Shown here: positions 45,959-56,243 of the stretch, in pieces
Layout of the letters: each line of letters opens with the position of its first letter
Numbering within the stretch: position 1 is the stretch's first letter
Assembly: GCA_038040445.1 (NCBI GenBank)
Contig: JBBPIG010000005.1
Span: 73,690-137,689 of the forward strand
Length of the DNA stretch: 64,000 nt
Direction of reading: 5' to 3'
DNA from: Acidobacteriota bacterium
GTDB lineage: Bacteria; Acidobacteriota; Blastocatellia; UBA7656
Translations under genes and position numbers: made by a program
Notes under the pieces: model-generated
What the model was told of the DNA's origin: nothing
The model's database searches: none
The model's input: only the letters and a program-made list of their open reading frames with translations

Positions 45959-46429
45959 CTACGTCTTTTTGGGTCCAAACCATCCGGGAGTAAAGTGAAG
46001 CTCGATTTTGCAGACGGGGCAAAGGTAGAACCTGCCAGACTTCACAGACTCTTGCCTTTGAATGATAGATGGCCGTTTGTCTTTGTAGCATTTGGCACAA
46101 AGCCAATGCGTTGGCTCGCCTATGTCGGCGCCTGGCTTTACGGTATAAACAAGAACACTCAAAGCAATTTCCTTCAGTTCGTAACGCGCAGACTCGGTCT
46201 CCCAATGATCAAACTCAGCAATCTTTTGTTCAAGCTCTTTTTTCTCTTGCAGCAGCGAGTCCTTCTCCGTCAGTACCACAGACATCTTCTCTTGCAAGGC
46301 CAGAATGGTGATGTTCAGGTTGACGGTCTCTTGAAGGACCTGTGCCGATGTTTTGATGTCGCTTGTGAGCTTTGCGATCTCAGCGAGAGCTTTGATTGAA
46401 GCTATTGCAGCGGTGATCTCAGCGTACAT
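45959..46429 (-). CDS. Coiled-coil protein with C-terminal zinc ribbon
   Basis: 156 residues from an ATG with AAAGGAGC. The first ~80 residues are helical and heptad-like (LQEKMSVVLTEKDSLLQEK, then KKELEQKIAEFDHW). The end has WLCAKCYKD and FYLCPVCKIELHF, two CxxC knuckles for one zinc ribbon. No family was recognised. Similar small proteins occur in phage and plasmid regions. It follows an unknown gene 70 bp upstream on the same strand and lies beside a transposase remnant. Confidence 0.65.
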   Translation of the reverse strand: MYAEITAAIASIKALAEIAKLTSDIKTSAQVLQETVNLNITILALQEKMSVVLTEKDSLLQEKKELEQKIAEFDHWETESARYELKEIALSVLVYTVKPGADIGEPTHWLCAKCYKDKRPSIIQRQESVKSGRFYLCPVCKIELHFTPGWFGPKKT

Positions 46430-46499
46430 TCTTGCTCCTTTGGTGTTCGATTTCTGAAGGGTTATCGTGATGACAAACGAACTTGAACAGCTATCGCCG

Positions 46500-47246
46500 T
46501 TAGAACTCCGGTTTGAAATTAGCAAGCGTATTAGCAACTTGCGCTGTGATCTCCTTGAGCGTGTCTATGACGTGTCGGCCATCTTCAAAGGCTAAGAACA
46601 GGGTCAAACTTGCCTCCATATTCATGCATTGCTCAGTGACCCCCGTTTCGTTGTCGGTTTCCCATCCTTCAAGCTGAACAGTAACCTCGCCAACCTTGGG
46701 CTCTGCTGGACTGTCCGTAGTCATAAGGCGGCGAGCCGAGAATCTCATTTTGGATTGGCTGACAACGAGGTGCCTGTGCTTGTCCGGATTAGACAGCCCG
46801 GCAAGCCACTGAGTCCATGTGACTCCGTTGCAAGGTTGCAGCTTCTCGATCATTGCTATATGCGTGGGGTTGATGAATTTGAGGTAGGTCTTACGCCGTC
46901 GCTTGAAACCCTCTGGGGTGCCCTCAATCGGGAACTGAGTGCCGTCTTGTGCCGTCTTGGTATTCAGGATGGCGAGTTCGTAAACAAGGTAATCAAGGCT
47001 AGTCCGCAGGTTTTGAACGGTCTCGCCGATGAGGACCGGCAAAATGAGTGGTATCGGCTCTCGAATTGGCTTAAGGTGCGCTGTCGGCCAGACCTGGTTT
47101 GCTTGGACCTGTCTCACTTCGAAAGAAGCAGAGTCGGCCATTCCTCTAGCTTCTCTATTGAGGTAGATGTTATTGACGGTCTCCAGTTCCACAAGGTGTT
47201 CTTGTGCCCTGTCGAGCCGGACATAAGCGCCATCAAGAGGGTGCAT
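46500..47246 (-). CDS. Protein of unknown function
   Basis: 248 residues. Helical start (RAQEHLVELETVNNIYLN), then LRTSLDYLVYELAIL and a Cys/Trp-containing middle (LQPCNGVTWTQWLAGLSN), and a beta-rich end (VTVQLEGWETDNETG). No signal peptide, membrane segment or catalytic motif recognised. Weak ribosome site. It lies 32 bp past the transposase remnant on the same strand and before the zinc-ribbon gene, so it may be part of a mobile module. Confidence 0.55.
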   Translation of the reverse strand: MHPLDGAYVRLDRAQEHLVELETVNNIYLNREARGMADSASFEVRQVQANQVWPTAHLKPIREPIPLILPVLIGETVQNLRTSLDYLVYELAILNTKTAQDGTQFPIEGTPEGFKRRRKTYLKFINPTHIAMIEKLQPCNGVTWTQWLAGLSNPDKHRHLVVSQSKMRFSARRLMTTDSPAEPKVGEVTVQLEGWETDNETGVTEQCMNMEASLTLFLAFEDGRHVIDTLKEITAQVANTLANFKPEF

Positions 47247-47278
47247 GAAATCACTCTAGCGAATCAGGGTCTAAGGAG

Positions 47279-47878
47279 CTAGGCAGCGAGCAGTTCGGTA
47301 AGACTCCAAACGTGATCGGTTATACCAGACTCCATAGCGGGAGTCACACGCAAGGTAGAATGAACACGGCAGAAGTTATAATAAGCGAAGTAGAGCGCGT
47401 ATGCGGCCTTGAGGTTTTCCCACTTGCGGCTGAATCCGTTGGTCAATCGCGTCATCCTTCGCATTGCCATTCGCACGTTCAAGTTTTGCCTCTCGATGTG
47501 GCTTGTGCAGATTCGATCCAGTGCGGGGTTTCCGATTTGAATTTGTCTTATAGTCTCCACGACCTCTGCCGGGGAGTATCGTTGTTCGCGTTCGCGCTGT
47601 GCTGCGTAGACCTTGATGAGTTGAGCAAAGTCAACGCGAGTGCCCAAGCTGTACGAGACGGCATACATATAAGCCTTGAAGCCGTCCGTTGTCAGTTGGA
47701 AATGGCCTTGTGTTGCTTCGTTCAGCTTCTCGGTAAACTCCATCGTATCCTCGGCGGATCGACGGCCAAGATGCCACGCCAGCACGAGCTTAGTTTCGCG
47801 CTCGATCGCGATGAAGCAATAGGCGTCGCCGACGTAGGGGTTATCGCTACCCTTGATCTTCTTCGTTTTTTCCTTCAT
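47279..47878 (-). pseudogene. 5'-truncated IS1-family-type transposase
   Basis: 199 codons from the first ATG, matching the catalytic half of IS1-type DDE transposases (TTDGFKAYMYAV region, HIERQNLNVRMAMRRMTRLT, then AYALYFAYYNFCRVHSTLRV). The matching frame extends upstream of that ATG without a start (VRDVQADEVWGFVA, preceded by RLLENRVKNI) and then meets a stop near 47990. The N-terminal zinc-finger/HTH part is missing. So this is a broken copy. A diverged second fragment is at 60067-60306, same strand. No terminal inverted repeats were found. Confidence 0.85.
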
Positions 47879-47989
47879 GGCGACGAATCCCCAGACCTCA
47901 TCAGCCTGAACATCCCTAACGGCGATGTTCTTGACTCGGTTTTCAAGCAGCCGGCTTGTACCAGCTCCCAGACAGAGACCGCAAGCTGG

Positions 47990-48105
47990 AAGACAGCTGA
48001 TTCAAGCGTCAGCTGTCCCCCACGTCCATAATGACAATTTGCCCCGGACGTGCGAGCAGCCGGTCAATGATACCTTGAGGATTCCGTCACTTATCCTTTG
48101 GTAGG
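47990..48105 (-). other. Fragment of another open frame beside the transposase
   Basis: The minus strand reads GIIDRLLARPGQIVIMDVGD then a stop (about 48005-48080), sense-like and unrelated to the transposase. It is probably the tail of a gene cut by rearrangement. The sequence CAGCTGA...TCAGCTG (perfect 7-bp inverted repeat) lies at its left edge and may mark the junction. Confidence 0.35.
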
Positions 48106-48106
48106 T

Positions 48107-48143
48107 CTAGACAACCGAGAGTAGAATCACCTAGACAACCTAG
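48107..48143. promoter_or_regulatory. Direct repeat upstream of the metallophosphoesterase gene
   Basis: CTAGACAACC occurs at 48107 and 48131, 24 bp apart (about two helical turns), each followed by a T/G-AG. It lies 20-50 bp before the gene start and could bind a regulator. A ribosome site (GAGAGGGG) follows. Confidence 0.45.
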
Positions 48144-48160
48144 AGAGGGGCGTTGGAACG

Positions 48161-49825
48161 ATGTCACAACCCAGCAGCAATTCAGCACCAGCGGATATCC
48201 GCTACTTATTCCGGTTCCGGGACCTCATAGCAAACACCTTACATGAACATCAGGAGATCATAGACAAATACCACGCATGTTGGTGGGGATGGTGGAAGCG
48301 CCCCACAGAGGGACAACGCCCCGACGTTTGGGAGCCACTCGAAGGTGAAACGCTGGCCGGTCGCGCTGTCGCGGTAGGCTTGTTTGACTCCGGCGATGGC
48401 AATGTATATCAGGCTTGGGTTACTCAGGTAATCAAACCGCAACAGGATGCAGGCCTCCCTCCACTGCCCGAGGGTGAGGAGATACTTGTACCGGAGTACT
48501 ATCGCAAGAGCCCTTTCAGCAGGGCCTGGATGAAGATCTCCAAAATCGATCCGAAGCCGATTTCATTCTTCGGCATGTATTCCCTTGCCCGGCTTCCCCC
48601 TCTGCCTTACTACGCTGAATCTGTCCTGAACAGGCTCCGAGACAAAGTCATCATGAGCCCCGACGAACTTCGTGGTATGGACACGACGATCTGGGAAGTC
48701 CGTCTGCGGGCGCAGGGCGATCATGACGAAGAAATACTGCTAAGTACACGGTCTCTCTCAAAACCGGTCTCCTTCGATTCTGTAGACGCTCAGAGTAACA
48801 CAATACTTCACATCACGGATCCGCACTTCGCGATAGGTAAGCACCGTTCCCAACATGTATGGCGCCTTGAGAGCGAGCCTGCAAGCGGCAAGGCGAGTCT
48901 GGCCGAGGCGATCAAAGACGCACTAAATCAATCGAAGGTCGGCTTAGTGATCGTCACCGGTGATCTGACCTTCACGGGTGAGGCCGGAGAATTCGACGAA
49001 GCGAGGAAATCTCTCAGGCTCTTGCTGGGCCTGCTGGACCTCGATCTCGACCGTCTGGTTGTTGTCCCAGGTAATCATGACATCCGCTGGACCACGGAAG
49101 AATCTTATGAAGAGAATGCTCGCGTACGAGAGGCTCCAGACGATGCCAGAAGGAACTACGAGAAGTTCTATTTCGACCTTTACCGGCATAAGTCGAACCT
49201 GACGCTCTCGGTGGGCCGCCGCTTTCAGTTGCCGTGCGGTGTCGCACTGGAAGTTTGCGCTTTGAACTCAAGCTCTCTTGAGCAGGGCGCGAACTTCCTA
49301 GCCGGCATGGGGCGCATAGAGGAGAGCGCGTTCAGAAAAGTCGCAAACGAACTTGGTTGGAGCCAACCCAGCATGTCGCTTCGATTGTTAGCCCTTCACC
49401 ACCATTTGGTATTAACTGAGAACATCGAGCCGGCATCCGGCTACTCCCACGGCTTCGGAATTGCCGTCGATGCGCCGCAGATACTGCGAACGGCCGCCAG
49501 GTATGGGGTCCAGCTTGCGCTCCACGGCCACAAACACCGCGCCTTCATCTGGCGATCGGGAGTTTACGAACTGCCCGAACACACGCAGACCGAATGGCGA
49601 CTCGGGAATGTTTCAATTGTGGGGGGCGGTAGTGCCGGTTCGAGCGATACCGAGGCGGGGAAAAACTTTTTCAATCTTCTCGAAGTTAACAACAACGGGG
49701 TCGAAGTAAAAATGTATAGGGCCGAAGCAGGAGGTGCTTTCGGGCAAATGTCGCGGTGGACGGCAGCTTTTGAGTTGAAGGGGTCTCCCCCGAGCCTTAC
49801 ACTTCAGGACTGGATCATGCCTTAG
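48161..49825 (+). CDS. Calcineurin-like metallophosphoesterase with unknown N-terminal domain
   Basis: 554 residues. From about residue 214 a metallophosphoesterase domain has all metal motifs: DPH (D220-H222), GDLTFTG (267-273), GNHD (304-307), HHH (413-415) and HGHKH (455-459). The first ~210 residues (DLIANTLHEHQEIIDK, then HACWWGWWKRPTEG) are not a domain I recognise; they include several Trp and a beta-rich half. The HAD gene follows by 11 bp, so they form a two-gene unit. Neighbouring transposase remnants and toxin-like genes make a conflict or defence role possible; nucleotide or nucleic-acid cleavage would fit, but is inference. Confidence 0.88.
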   Translation: MSQPSSNSAPADIRYLFRFRDLIANTLHEHQEIIDKYHACWWGWWKRPTEGQRPDVWEPLEGETLAGRAVAVGLFDSGDGNVYQAWVTQVIKPQQDAGLPPLPEGEEILVPEYYRKSPFSRAWMKISKIDPKPISFFGMYSLARLPPLPYYAESVLNRLRDKVIMSPDELRGMDTTIWEVRLRAQGDHDEEILLSTRSLSKPVSFDSVDAQSNTILHITDPHFAIGKHRSQHVWRLESEPASGKASLAEAIKDALNQSKVGLVIVTGDLTFTGEAGEFDEARKSLRLLLGLLDLDLDRLVVVPGNHDIRWTTEESYEENARVREAPDDARRNYEKFYFDLYRHKSNLTLSVGRRFQLPCGVALEVCALNSSSLEQGANFLAGMGRIEESAFRKVANELGWSQPSMSLRLLALHHHLVLTENIEPASGYSHGFGIAVDAPQILRTAARYGVQLALHGHKHRAFIWRSGVYELPEHTQTEWRLGNVSIVGGGSAGSSDTEAGKNFFNLLEVNNNGVEVKMYRAEAGGAFGQMSRWTAAFELKGSPPSLTLQDWIMP

Positions 49826-49836
49826 AGGAACAGTAC

Positions 49837-50796
49837 ATGAAACGCTGTCGCATTCACCTTTTGGTCACTGACTTAGATAATACTTTGTACGATTGGGTGT
49901 CATCCTTTGTCCCTGCCTTTTACAGTATGGTGGACGTTGCGGCCCGGATTCTGCGCGTGGACCGGGAGGAGTTACTAGATGATCTCAAGGCCGTTCATCA
50001 GCGGTATCACAACTCAGAGCAACCTTTTGCACTACTCGAAACTGCCACTGTCGAGCGCCGCTATCCTCATACTTCTCGTCTCGGGCGAAAACGTCATCTC
50101 GACGCGGCATTTGATGCGTTCAATAGCATCCGTCGACAGAACCTCCGCTTGTATCCGGGAGTCCGGGAGACTCTCCGGGTGATACGTGACAGCGGGTGCA
50201 GCATAGTGGGCTACACCGAGGCTGTTCTTGAGAACAGTCTATACAGACTGAGTCTGCTTGGTATCCTGGAAGAGATTCAACTACTTTATGTGCCGAAGAG
50301 TCGCGCAGCCGAAGGTCACCCCGACCCGGCCCGTCAACGAATTCTCGAGCAGTATCGTGAGAGGGTGCGCCTACTACCTGATGGTCATCGAAAGCCTGAT
50401 CCTCAAGTCCTGAAACGAATCTGCGAGGAGCACCGTGTACCGGTGGAGGAAGCCCTATACGTTGGCGACAGCATGACCAGAGATGTTGCCATGGCCAAGG
50501 CCGCTGGCGTACACGCTGCTTGGGCCCGATATGGATCTGCACTCAATCCGAACGATTGGAACAAACTAGTCCGAGTTACCCATTGGACCGCTGAAGACGT
50601 CGCCCGTGAGATGCGACTCAAAGAAGAGTATCGCGATGTTCGACCTGATGTAGAAATCGACTCGTTCGCTGAATTGCTGGCGCCCGATGAGCGAAGGGCG
50701 AAGCAGTTGTTTGACTTTGGTTCGAAGGACGAGTCCCTTATAACCACCCGCGAACCCCTCTTGCGCGGAACGCTTCCTAGTTCACATCTCCAGTAG
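49837..50796 (+). CDS. HAD-superfamily hydrolase
   Basis: 319 residues. Motif I is DLDNTLYDW (nucleophile D12, acid D14), motif II is in IVGYTEAV, and motif IV in YVGDSMTRDVAMAKAAGV. The cap lies between motif I and II (~20-110). HAD enzymes of this layout are phosphatases or nucleotidases. It starts 11 bp after the metallophosphoesterase with GAGGAA upstream, so co-expression is nearly certain. The C-terminal ~80 residues (EMRLKEEYRDVRPDVEIDSF) exceed the usual core. Confidence 0.88.
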   Translation: MKRCRIHLLVTDLDNTLYDWVSSFVPAFYSMVDVAARILRVDREELLDDLKAVHQRYHNSEQPFALLETATVERRYPHTSRLGRKRHLDAAFDAFNSIRRQNLRLYPGVRETLRVIRDSGCSIVGYTEAVLENSLYRLSLLGILEEIQLLYVPKSRAAEGHPDPARQRILEQYRERVRLLPDGHRKPDPQVLKRICEEHRVPVEEALYVGDSMTRDVAMAKAAGVHAAWARYGSALNPNDWNKLVRVTHWTAEDVAREMRLKEEYRDVRPDVEIDSFAELLAPDERRAKQLFDFGSKDESLITTREPLLRGTLPSSHLQ

Positions 50797-50878
50797 AACG
50801 CCTCGCGTTCCAGCCGGGCCTGTCCGGGCGATCGCCAGCATCGACGGCTCATTTTTCATGATTCACGAAGGCTAAGCG

Positions 50879-51043
50879 ATGACCAAATCTCCACCTCCAA
50901 GCGAAGAGTTGATACGGTCGCTCTCACAGTTCGATCTGAAGGTCGCCGAGCTGGCGTTTGAGTTGCGAAAGACCCTGCTTAAGACAAAGGAACACCGGGC
51001 GAGTGTTGAGACACGTCTGATGATTCGAGACATTGACGGATGA
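50879..51043 (+). CDS. 54-residue protein preceding the zeta-like kinase
   Basis: 54 codons, MTKSPPPSEELIRSLSQF to RDIDG. Its TGA overlaps the ATG of the kinase (ATGA), the usual mark of translational coupling. Its first ~33 residues match the start of the DUF1801-like protein at 51802 (MTRPPPPPSEELIRFLSQF), also at DNA level, and the rest is unrelated. So it appears to be a truncated or re-used duplicate of that gene's front. As the gene directly upstream of a toxin-like kinase it is a candidate antitoxin or regulator. Confidence 0.6.
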   Translation: MTKSPPPSEELIRSLSQFDLKVAELAFELRKTLLKTKEHRASVETRLMIRDIDG

Positions 51044-51570
51044 CCGGCGGCCAGAAAATCGTGATCATTGCCGGGCCGAATGGCGCCGGCAAAACGACGT
51101 TTGCACGACAGTTCTTGCCTGCGGAGGCTGACTGTCCGATCTTCGTTAACGCTGACCTGATCGCAGCGGCTCTTGCGCCGCTCTCTCCAGAAACTGCGGC
51201 AATTCGAGCCGGACGGTTGATGTTGGAAGAGATCGACAACCATGTACGTCGAGCCGAAAGCTTTGCCTTTGAAACTACGTTGAGCGGGCTGATGTACGAT
51301 CGCTTGATTTCGAAGTGGCGACAGCTAGGGTATCGAGTGAAGTTGATATACCTGAGTTTGCCCAACCCTGAAATGGCAGTCGCACGGGTCGCGTACCGGG
51401 TTGCGCAAGGGGGGCATTTCATTCCCGAGGCAGTAATTCGACGCCGTTTTGATGCTGGCTGGAACAACTTCAATTCAAAATATAAGCTTCTCGTCAACGC
51501 ATGGTCGCTGTATGATAATTCCCAACCGCATCCGGTTCTAATCGAGGAGGGCGTGAATGATGAAGACTAG
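51040..51570 (+). CDS. Zeta-toxin-like P-loop kinase
   Basis: 176 residues. Walker A is GPNGAGKTTFARQF; then VNADLIAAAL with the catalytic/substrate-binding Asp, FAFETTLSG, and a late basic segment (YRVAQGGHFIPEAVIRRRF) typical of zeta-like kinases (COG4185 type). Zeta toxins phosphorylate UDP-N-acetylglucosamine precursors, but this subfamily's target is not known. It overlaps an upstream 54-codon gene by 4 bp and a downstream 73-codon gene by 14 bp. A kinase of this type with small tightly linked neighbours suggests a toxin-antitoxin unit. Confidence 0.87.
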   Translation: MTGGQKIVIIAGPNGAGKTTFARQFLPAEADCPIFVNADLIAAALAPLSPETAAIRAGRLMLEEIDNHVRRAESFAFETTLSGLMYDRLISKWRQLGYRVKLIYLSLPNPEMAVARVAYRVAQGGHFIPEAVIRRRFDAGWNNFNSKYKLLVNAWSLYDNSQPHPVLIEEGVNDED

Positions 51571-51778
51571 TATTCTGGCCGAGACTGATCCAGACTTAGC
51601 ACAAGCCGGAGCGGCCCTCGAACGCGCGGCTCGCGACGCAAGGCTTCTGGCAGATCAGACAAACACGCCGTTCCTCGTGTTCATCGACGGAAAGATCGTA
51701 GACCTTCGCACGCTCGAGCAAGAGTCGCACATTGAATCTACGTCAAGCGAGCCGAGTGAGCCCCGCCGCTCACGTTGA
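51557..51778 (+). CDS. 73-residue partner of the zeta-like kinase
   Basis: 73 codons with GAGGAGG about eight bases before ATG-ATG, overlapping the kinase by 14 bp. The sequence (AGAALERAARDARLLADQTN, then TPFLVFIDGKIVDL) resembles small proteins often found right after COG4185 kinases, where an ALxxAxxxARxxAxxTGTP...DGKIV pattern recurs (recollection). It is the more conventional antitoxin candidate. The end is Ser/Glu-rich. Confidence 0.7.
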   Translation: MMKTSILAETDPDLAQAGAALERAARDARLLADQTNTPFLVFIDGKIVDLRTLEQESHIESTSSEPSEPRRSR

Positions 51779-51801
51779 ATCACGCGCCAGCGACAAAAGA
51801 G

Positions 51802-52263
51802 ATGACTAGACCTCCGCCACCACCAAGCGAAGAGTTGATCCGGTTTCTCTCGCAGTTCGATCTGAAGGTCGGCAAGCTCGCGCTCGGGCTGCGTGAGATG
51901 GTGCTTCAAGAAGCGCCCGCGGCGGTCGAGAAACTTGTTCGCGTGTACGCACTCGTGTTTTGGTATTCGCTCACGGGCAAAATGTCGGACGCGTTTGTTC
52001 AGGTCGTGGTGTATACCAAAGGCGTGAATCTCATGTTCAATCGCGGCGCCGAGCTTGAAGACCCGAAAGGAGTGCTCGTTGGAGAGGGCAAGATCATCCG
52101 GCACATCAAGGTCCGGCAACCCGAAGATTTGAAGAACCCTCATCTGCGGAAGTTCATTCGAGCAGCGCTTAAGCATGCGAAGTCGATCGCCAAGGAGAAG
52201 GAGCTCGCAGCCCGGCCTACGAAGCCGATTGCGCAAGCTTCGGCGAAGAGGCGTCCGAAGTAG
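51802..52263 (+). CDS. DUF1801-like protein
   Basis: 153 residues from the ATG (MTRPPPPPSEELIRF) with AAAAGAG upstream; a TTG nine codons earlier overlaps the previous stop. The core (FVQVVVYTKGVNLMFNRGAE, then KVRQPEDL) matches the YdhG/DUF1801 fold, whose function is unknown though a role in iron or toxin-like contexts has been suggested for some members. Its first ~33 codons are the source or copy of the 54-codon gene at 50879. The Lys/Pro/Ala-rich tail may bind nucleic acid. Confidence 0.8.
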   Translation: MTRPPPPPSEELIRFLSQFDLKVGKLALGLREMVLQEAPAAVEKLVRVYALVFWYSLTGKMSDAFVQVVVYTKGVNLMFNRGAELEDPKGVLVGEGKIIRHIKVRQPEDLKNPHLRKFIRAALKHAKSIAKEKELAARPTKPIAQASAKRRPK

Positions 52264-52334
52264 GATCACGGACTCTCCGGGTATTTTGAATGATCTAGTT
52301 TGGATCTGACGGGAACTGTGTTAGGGTAAACGTC

Positions 52335-52418
52335 ATGAGCACAACAACACTAATTATCGTTATCGTCGTGCTGCTTCTCCTCTTTGGCGGCGGTTACGGC
52401 TACAGTCGCCGGCGATAA
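52335..52418 (+). CDS. 27-residue membrane microprotein
   Basis: MSTTTLIIVIVVLLLLFGGG then YGYSRRR-stop: one hydrophobic helix and a positive end. Short proteins of this type (DUF3309-like layout) are widespread but uncharacterised. It is too short for coding statistics; the coherent membrane helix followed by an Arg cluster supports it. Confidence 0.55.
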   Translation: MSTTTLIIVIVVLLLLFGGGYGYSRRR

Positions 52419-52896
52419 GGACGGCTGCGCGAGCGCCACAACCGTCTTTCGGATTGCAGACGCGTTGCTACGGGACCATCTCTCGTGCATCCTGCCAGTA
52501 GTTCGCCCACTTCAAGACTTCGTCTTTTCGAACCCACTGAAGGCCCTCGCCAGCGTAGAAGTAGCGAATGCGGCTCTATTGCCTAATATCGACGCTCAAC
52601 GGACGGAACGTAGCAGGCGGGCTCTCACCCTGAAAAGCCGATCCAGCGGCCGCGCTCTCGAAGAAGTAGAAGCCCTGCGAGTATGAGTTCTGGGGCGCGC
52701 ATCGTACCCCCTTCACGTTTTTGCACCCATTCAAGTCACCGGTGCGTATCTCGTGTGTGCCCACTTTCGGAACATTGCTCTATACAAGGGCGTAACCCCT
52801 TATTCGAGCAGAGAAGACGAAGAGTCTGCTACGATAATAAAGTTTACGTCACTCACATTCCGGTTAAAACCGGGTTTTTCATTCAGGGGAGAAATT
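52419..52896. other. Region with gene remnants on the minus strand
   Basis: About 480 bp. The minus strand carries one frame with sense-like sequence, THEIRTGDLNGCKNVKGV then SYSQGFYFFESAAAG to SVDIRQ, a TAG, and then RIRYFYAGEGLQWVRK to WQDAREMVP and another stop (about 52764 down to 52475). The interrupted frame suggests a decayed gene of unknown family. The promoter of the following cytochrome gene must be here too. Confidence 0.4.
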
Positions 52897-54567
<1,671 letters not shown>

Positions 54568-54589
54568 GCCAACTACTGACCAACCAGTG

Positions 54590-54624
54590 AGAGGAGGTGG
54601 GTTGCATCATCCACCTCCTCTTTT
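54590..54624. terminator. Rho-independent terminator between the paralogous cytochromes
   Basis: 11-bp stem AGAGGAGGTGG / CCACCTCCTCT with a 10-nt loop and TTTT, following the plus-strand stop by 22 bases. Confidence 0.88.
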
Positions 54625-54765
54625 ACACCGCCGTTTCCTGAACGATCCACCCACTAAAGCCTCATTGTCGGACATCGCAAGTCGTGAGTAGCACGACCAC
54701 GCTGCCGCGTGGGAGGGTCGTGGCCCCCGAACCCGCTATCCGCCTTGAGACTTTGCGGGTAGTCC

Positions 54766-56091
54766 TCACTTCCGATCGTTGCGACTGCCCTCGTTGGTCG
54801 CCCCACGGTGCTGGTCGTCGACCGAATAGGTGATCCCCGAGTACTGCATCTCTTGCCAAGTCTGCGGGCCCCATCGCACGGCCACCTTCGGGTCGGGATT
54901 CCATTTGTTTGCGGTCGAGTTATCGTAATGTGCCGAAGCCTCGAGCCGTGATCCCTTCGGCACCGCCAGCGGTTTCGTGAACACGTAATACGTCTGCCAG
55001 TTGAAATCGTACTTTGGAACCGACAGCACGACTTCGGAGCGACCGTCGGGGTACACCAGCCGATACTCCCAGCTTTTGCCGCGCAGATGAGTGTGCGGGA
55101 ACAACGCCCAGATGTGTGAGTCCTCGCTGAACTGAATCGCCGAATCGACCGCTTGATTGTCAGCGCCGGGCGGAATGACGAACAGCGGGTTGACGAACGC
55201 GCTGTTCCGGATTTCCTGCTGCGGCGGCTGCCTGGCGAAGATCATCCCAACGCTGGTTCGGTCCCTGGTAGCCGTGCCGTTTGCAGTGTAGTGGATCTGG
55301 AACGCGAGCACCGCTCCGGCCCTGATCCGCATAGCCGTGCCGGGCTTAAAGGTCATCGCGTTAGTGCCGGGCGCAGTCGTGGCGATCAGCGGGCCGGGCA
55401 GCCCGCGCTCCTGCGGCGAGGCGCTGCCGTGCCCCTGCCCGAAGCCTCCGAGGTTGGGCACGATTTGCACGAAGGCTGGAGGCGAGCGCCGCGCGCCGGG
55501 CTCGCGACAGAAGACCAACACGTGATGCACCACGCTGCGTGCGCCGGGCCTTACCTCGATCGCCTGCACCCATTTGTCTTCGGTGAAGTTGGCCGGCGCC
55601 TCGAAGAACTGATAGCCGATCGTCCCCGACTCCGGCACTTCAAACTCTTTCGGAATACTGATGACCGCGTCGGGTGTGCCGATCTCCCAGCCGTCGGCGA
55701 ACTTCGGAGCGGGCGGCAGATCTTTTGGATCACCTTTCGGCGCGCCGCCGTCCGCCCATCTGATCAGCGTGTCTTTATCCTTGTCGCTCAACCGCCGATC
55801 GTTTGAGAAGATGCCGTGCGCCTGCGTTGCGTGCCACGGAGGCATGCTGCCGACGGCCACTTTTTCGCGAATCGACTTCGCCCAGGGCCGGGCGTTTTCG
55901 TAGGTGAGCAGCGACATCGGCGCAATGTCGCGGGGCCGGTGACAGCTCGCGCAGTTCTTGAACAGAATGGGAGCGACATCCTTTGAGAAAGTCGGCGTGG
56001 CAGCCGGACTTGTTCGAGCCGTGGGAATAGTGGTCAGACCGAGAACGGTGAGGGCCAATACGATTGCATAACTCAGTCGAGTCTTAATCAT
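54766..56091 (-). CDS. Cytochrome c with copper-monooxygenase-like domain (shorter paralog)
   Basis: 441 residues with signal peptide (LSYAIVLALTVLGLTTI). Heme c motif CASCH, then MPPWHA; copper-site motifs SVVHHVLVF and ALFPHTHLRG in the same order as the plus-strand neighbour, but without the DUF3471-like tail. Note PHTH where the paralog has PHMH, so the Met ligand position differs. Convergent duplicate of the 52897 gene; the two proteins align over most of their length. Substrate unknown. Confidence 0.85.
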   Translation of the reverse strand: MIKTRLSYAIVLALTVLGLTTIPTARTSPAATPTFSKDVAPILFKNCASCHRPRDIAPMSLLTYENARPWAKSIREKVAVGSMPPWHATQAHGIFSNDRRLSDKDKDTLIRWADGGAPKGDPKDLPPAPKFADGWEIGTPDAVISIPKEFEVPESGTIGYQFFEAPANFTEDKWVQAIEVRPGARSVVHHVLVFCREPGARRSPPAFVQIVPNLGGFGQGHGSASPQERGLPGPLIATTAPGTNAMTFKPGTAMRIRAGAVLAFQIHYTANGTATRDRTSVGMIFARQPPQQEIRNSAFVNPLFVIPPGADNQAVDSAIQFSEDSHIWALFPHTHLRGKSWEYRLVYPDGRSEVVLSVPKYDFNWQTYYVFTKPLAVPKGSRLEASAHYDNSTANKWNPDPKVAVRWGPQTWQEMQYSGITYSVDDQHRGATNEGSRNDRK

Positions 56092-56243
56092 GAGTTGAGC
56101 TTCCTTCTTTCAGTCTCGAGATCAGCTTCGCGCCGCGCGCTGCGGGTGACTATATCACACGAGCCTGGTGGACGCGGGCTCAATTGGCAGCGAACCTGAA
56201 AGGCGCGTCGCCAATGAGCCGCCGTGCTTGTTTGGCTCTGCGA

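Noticed and set aside
47312-48031. 239-codon plus-strand frame over the transposase
   Set aside because: It mirrors the transposase coding strand and has no domain.
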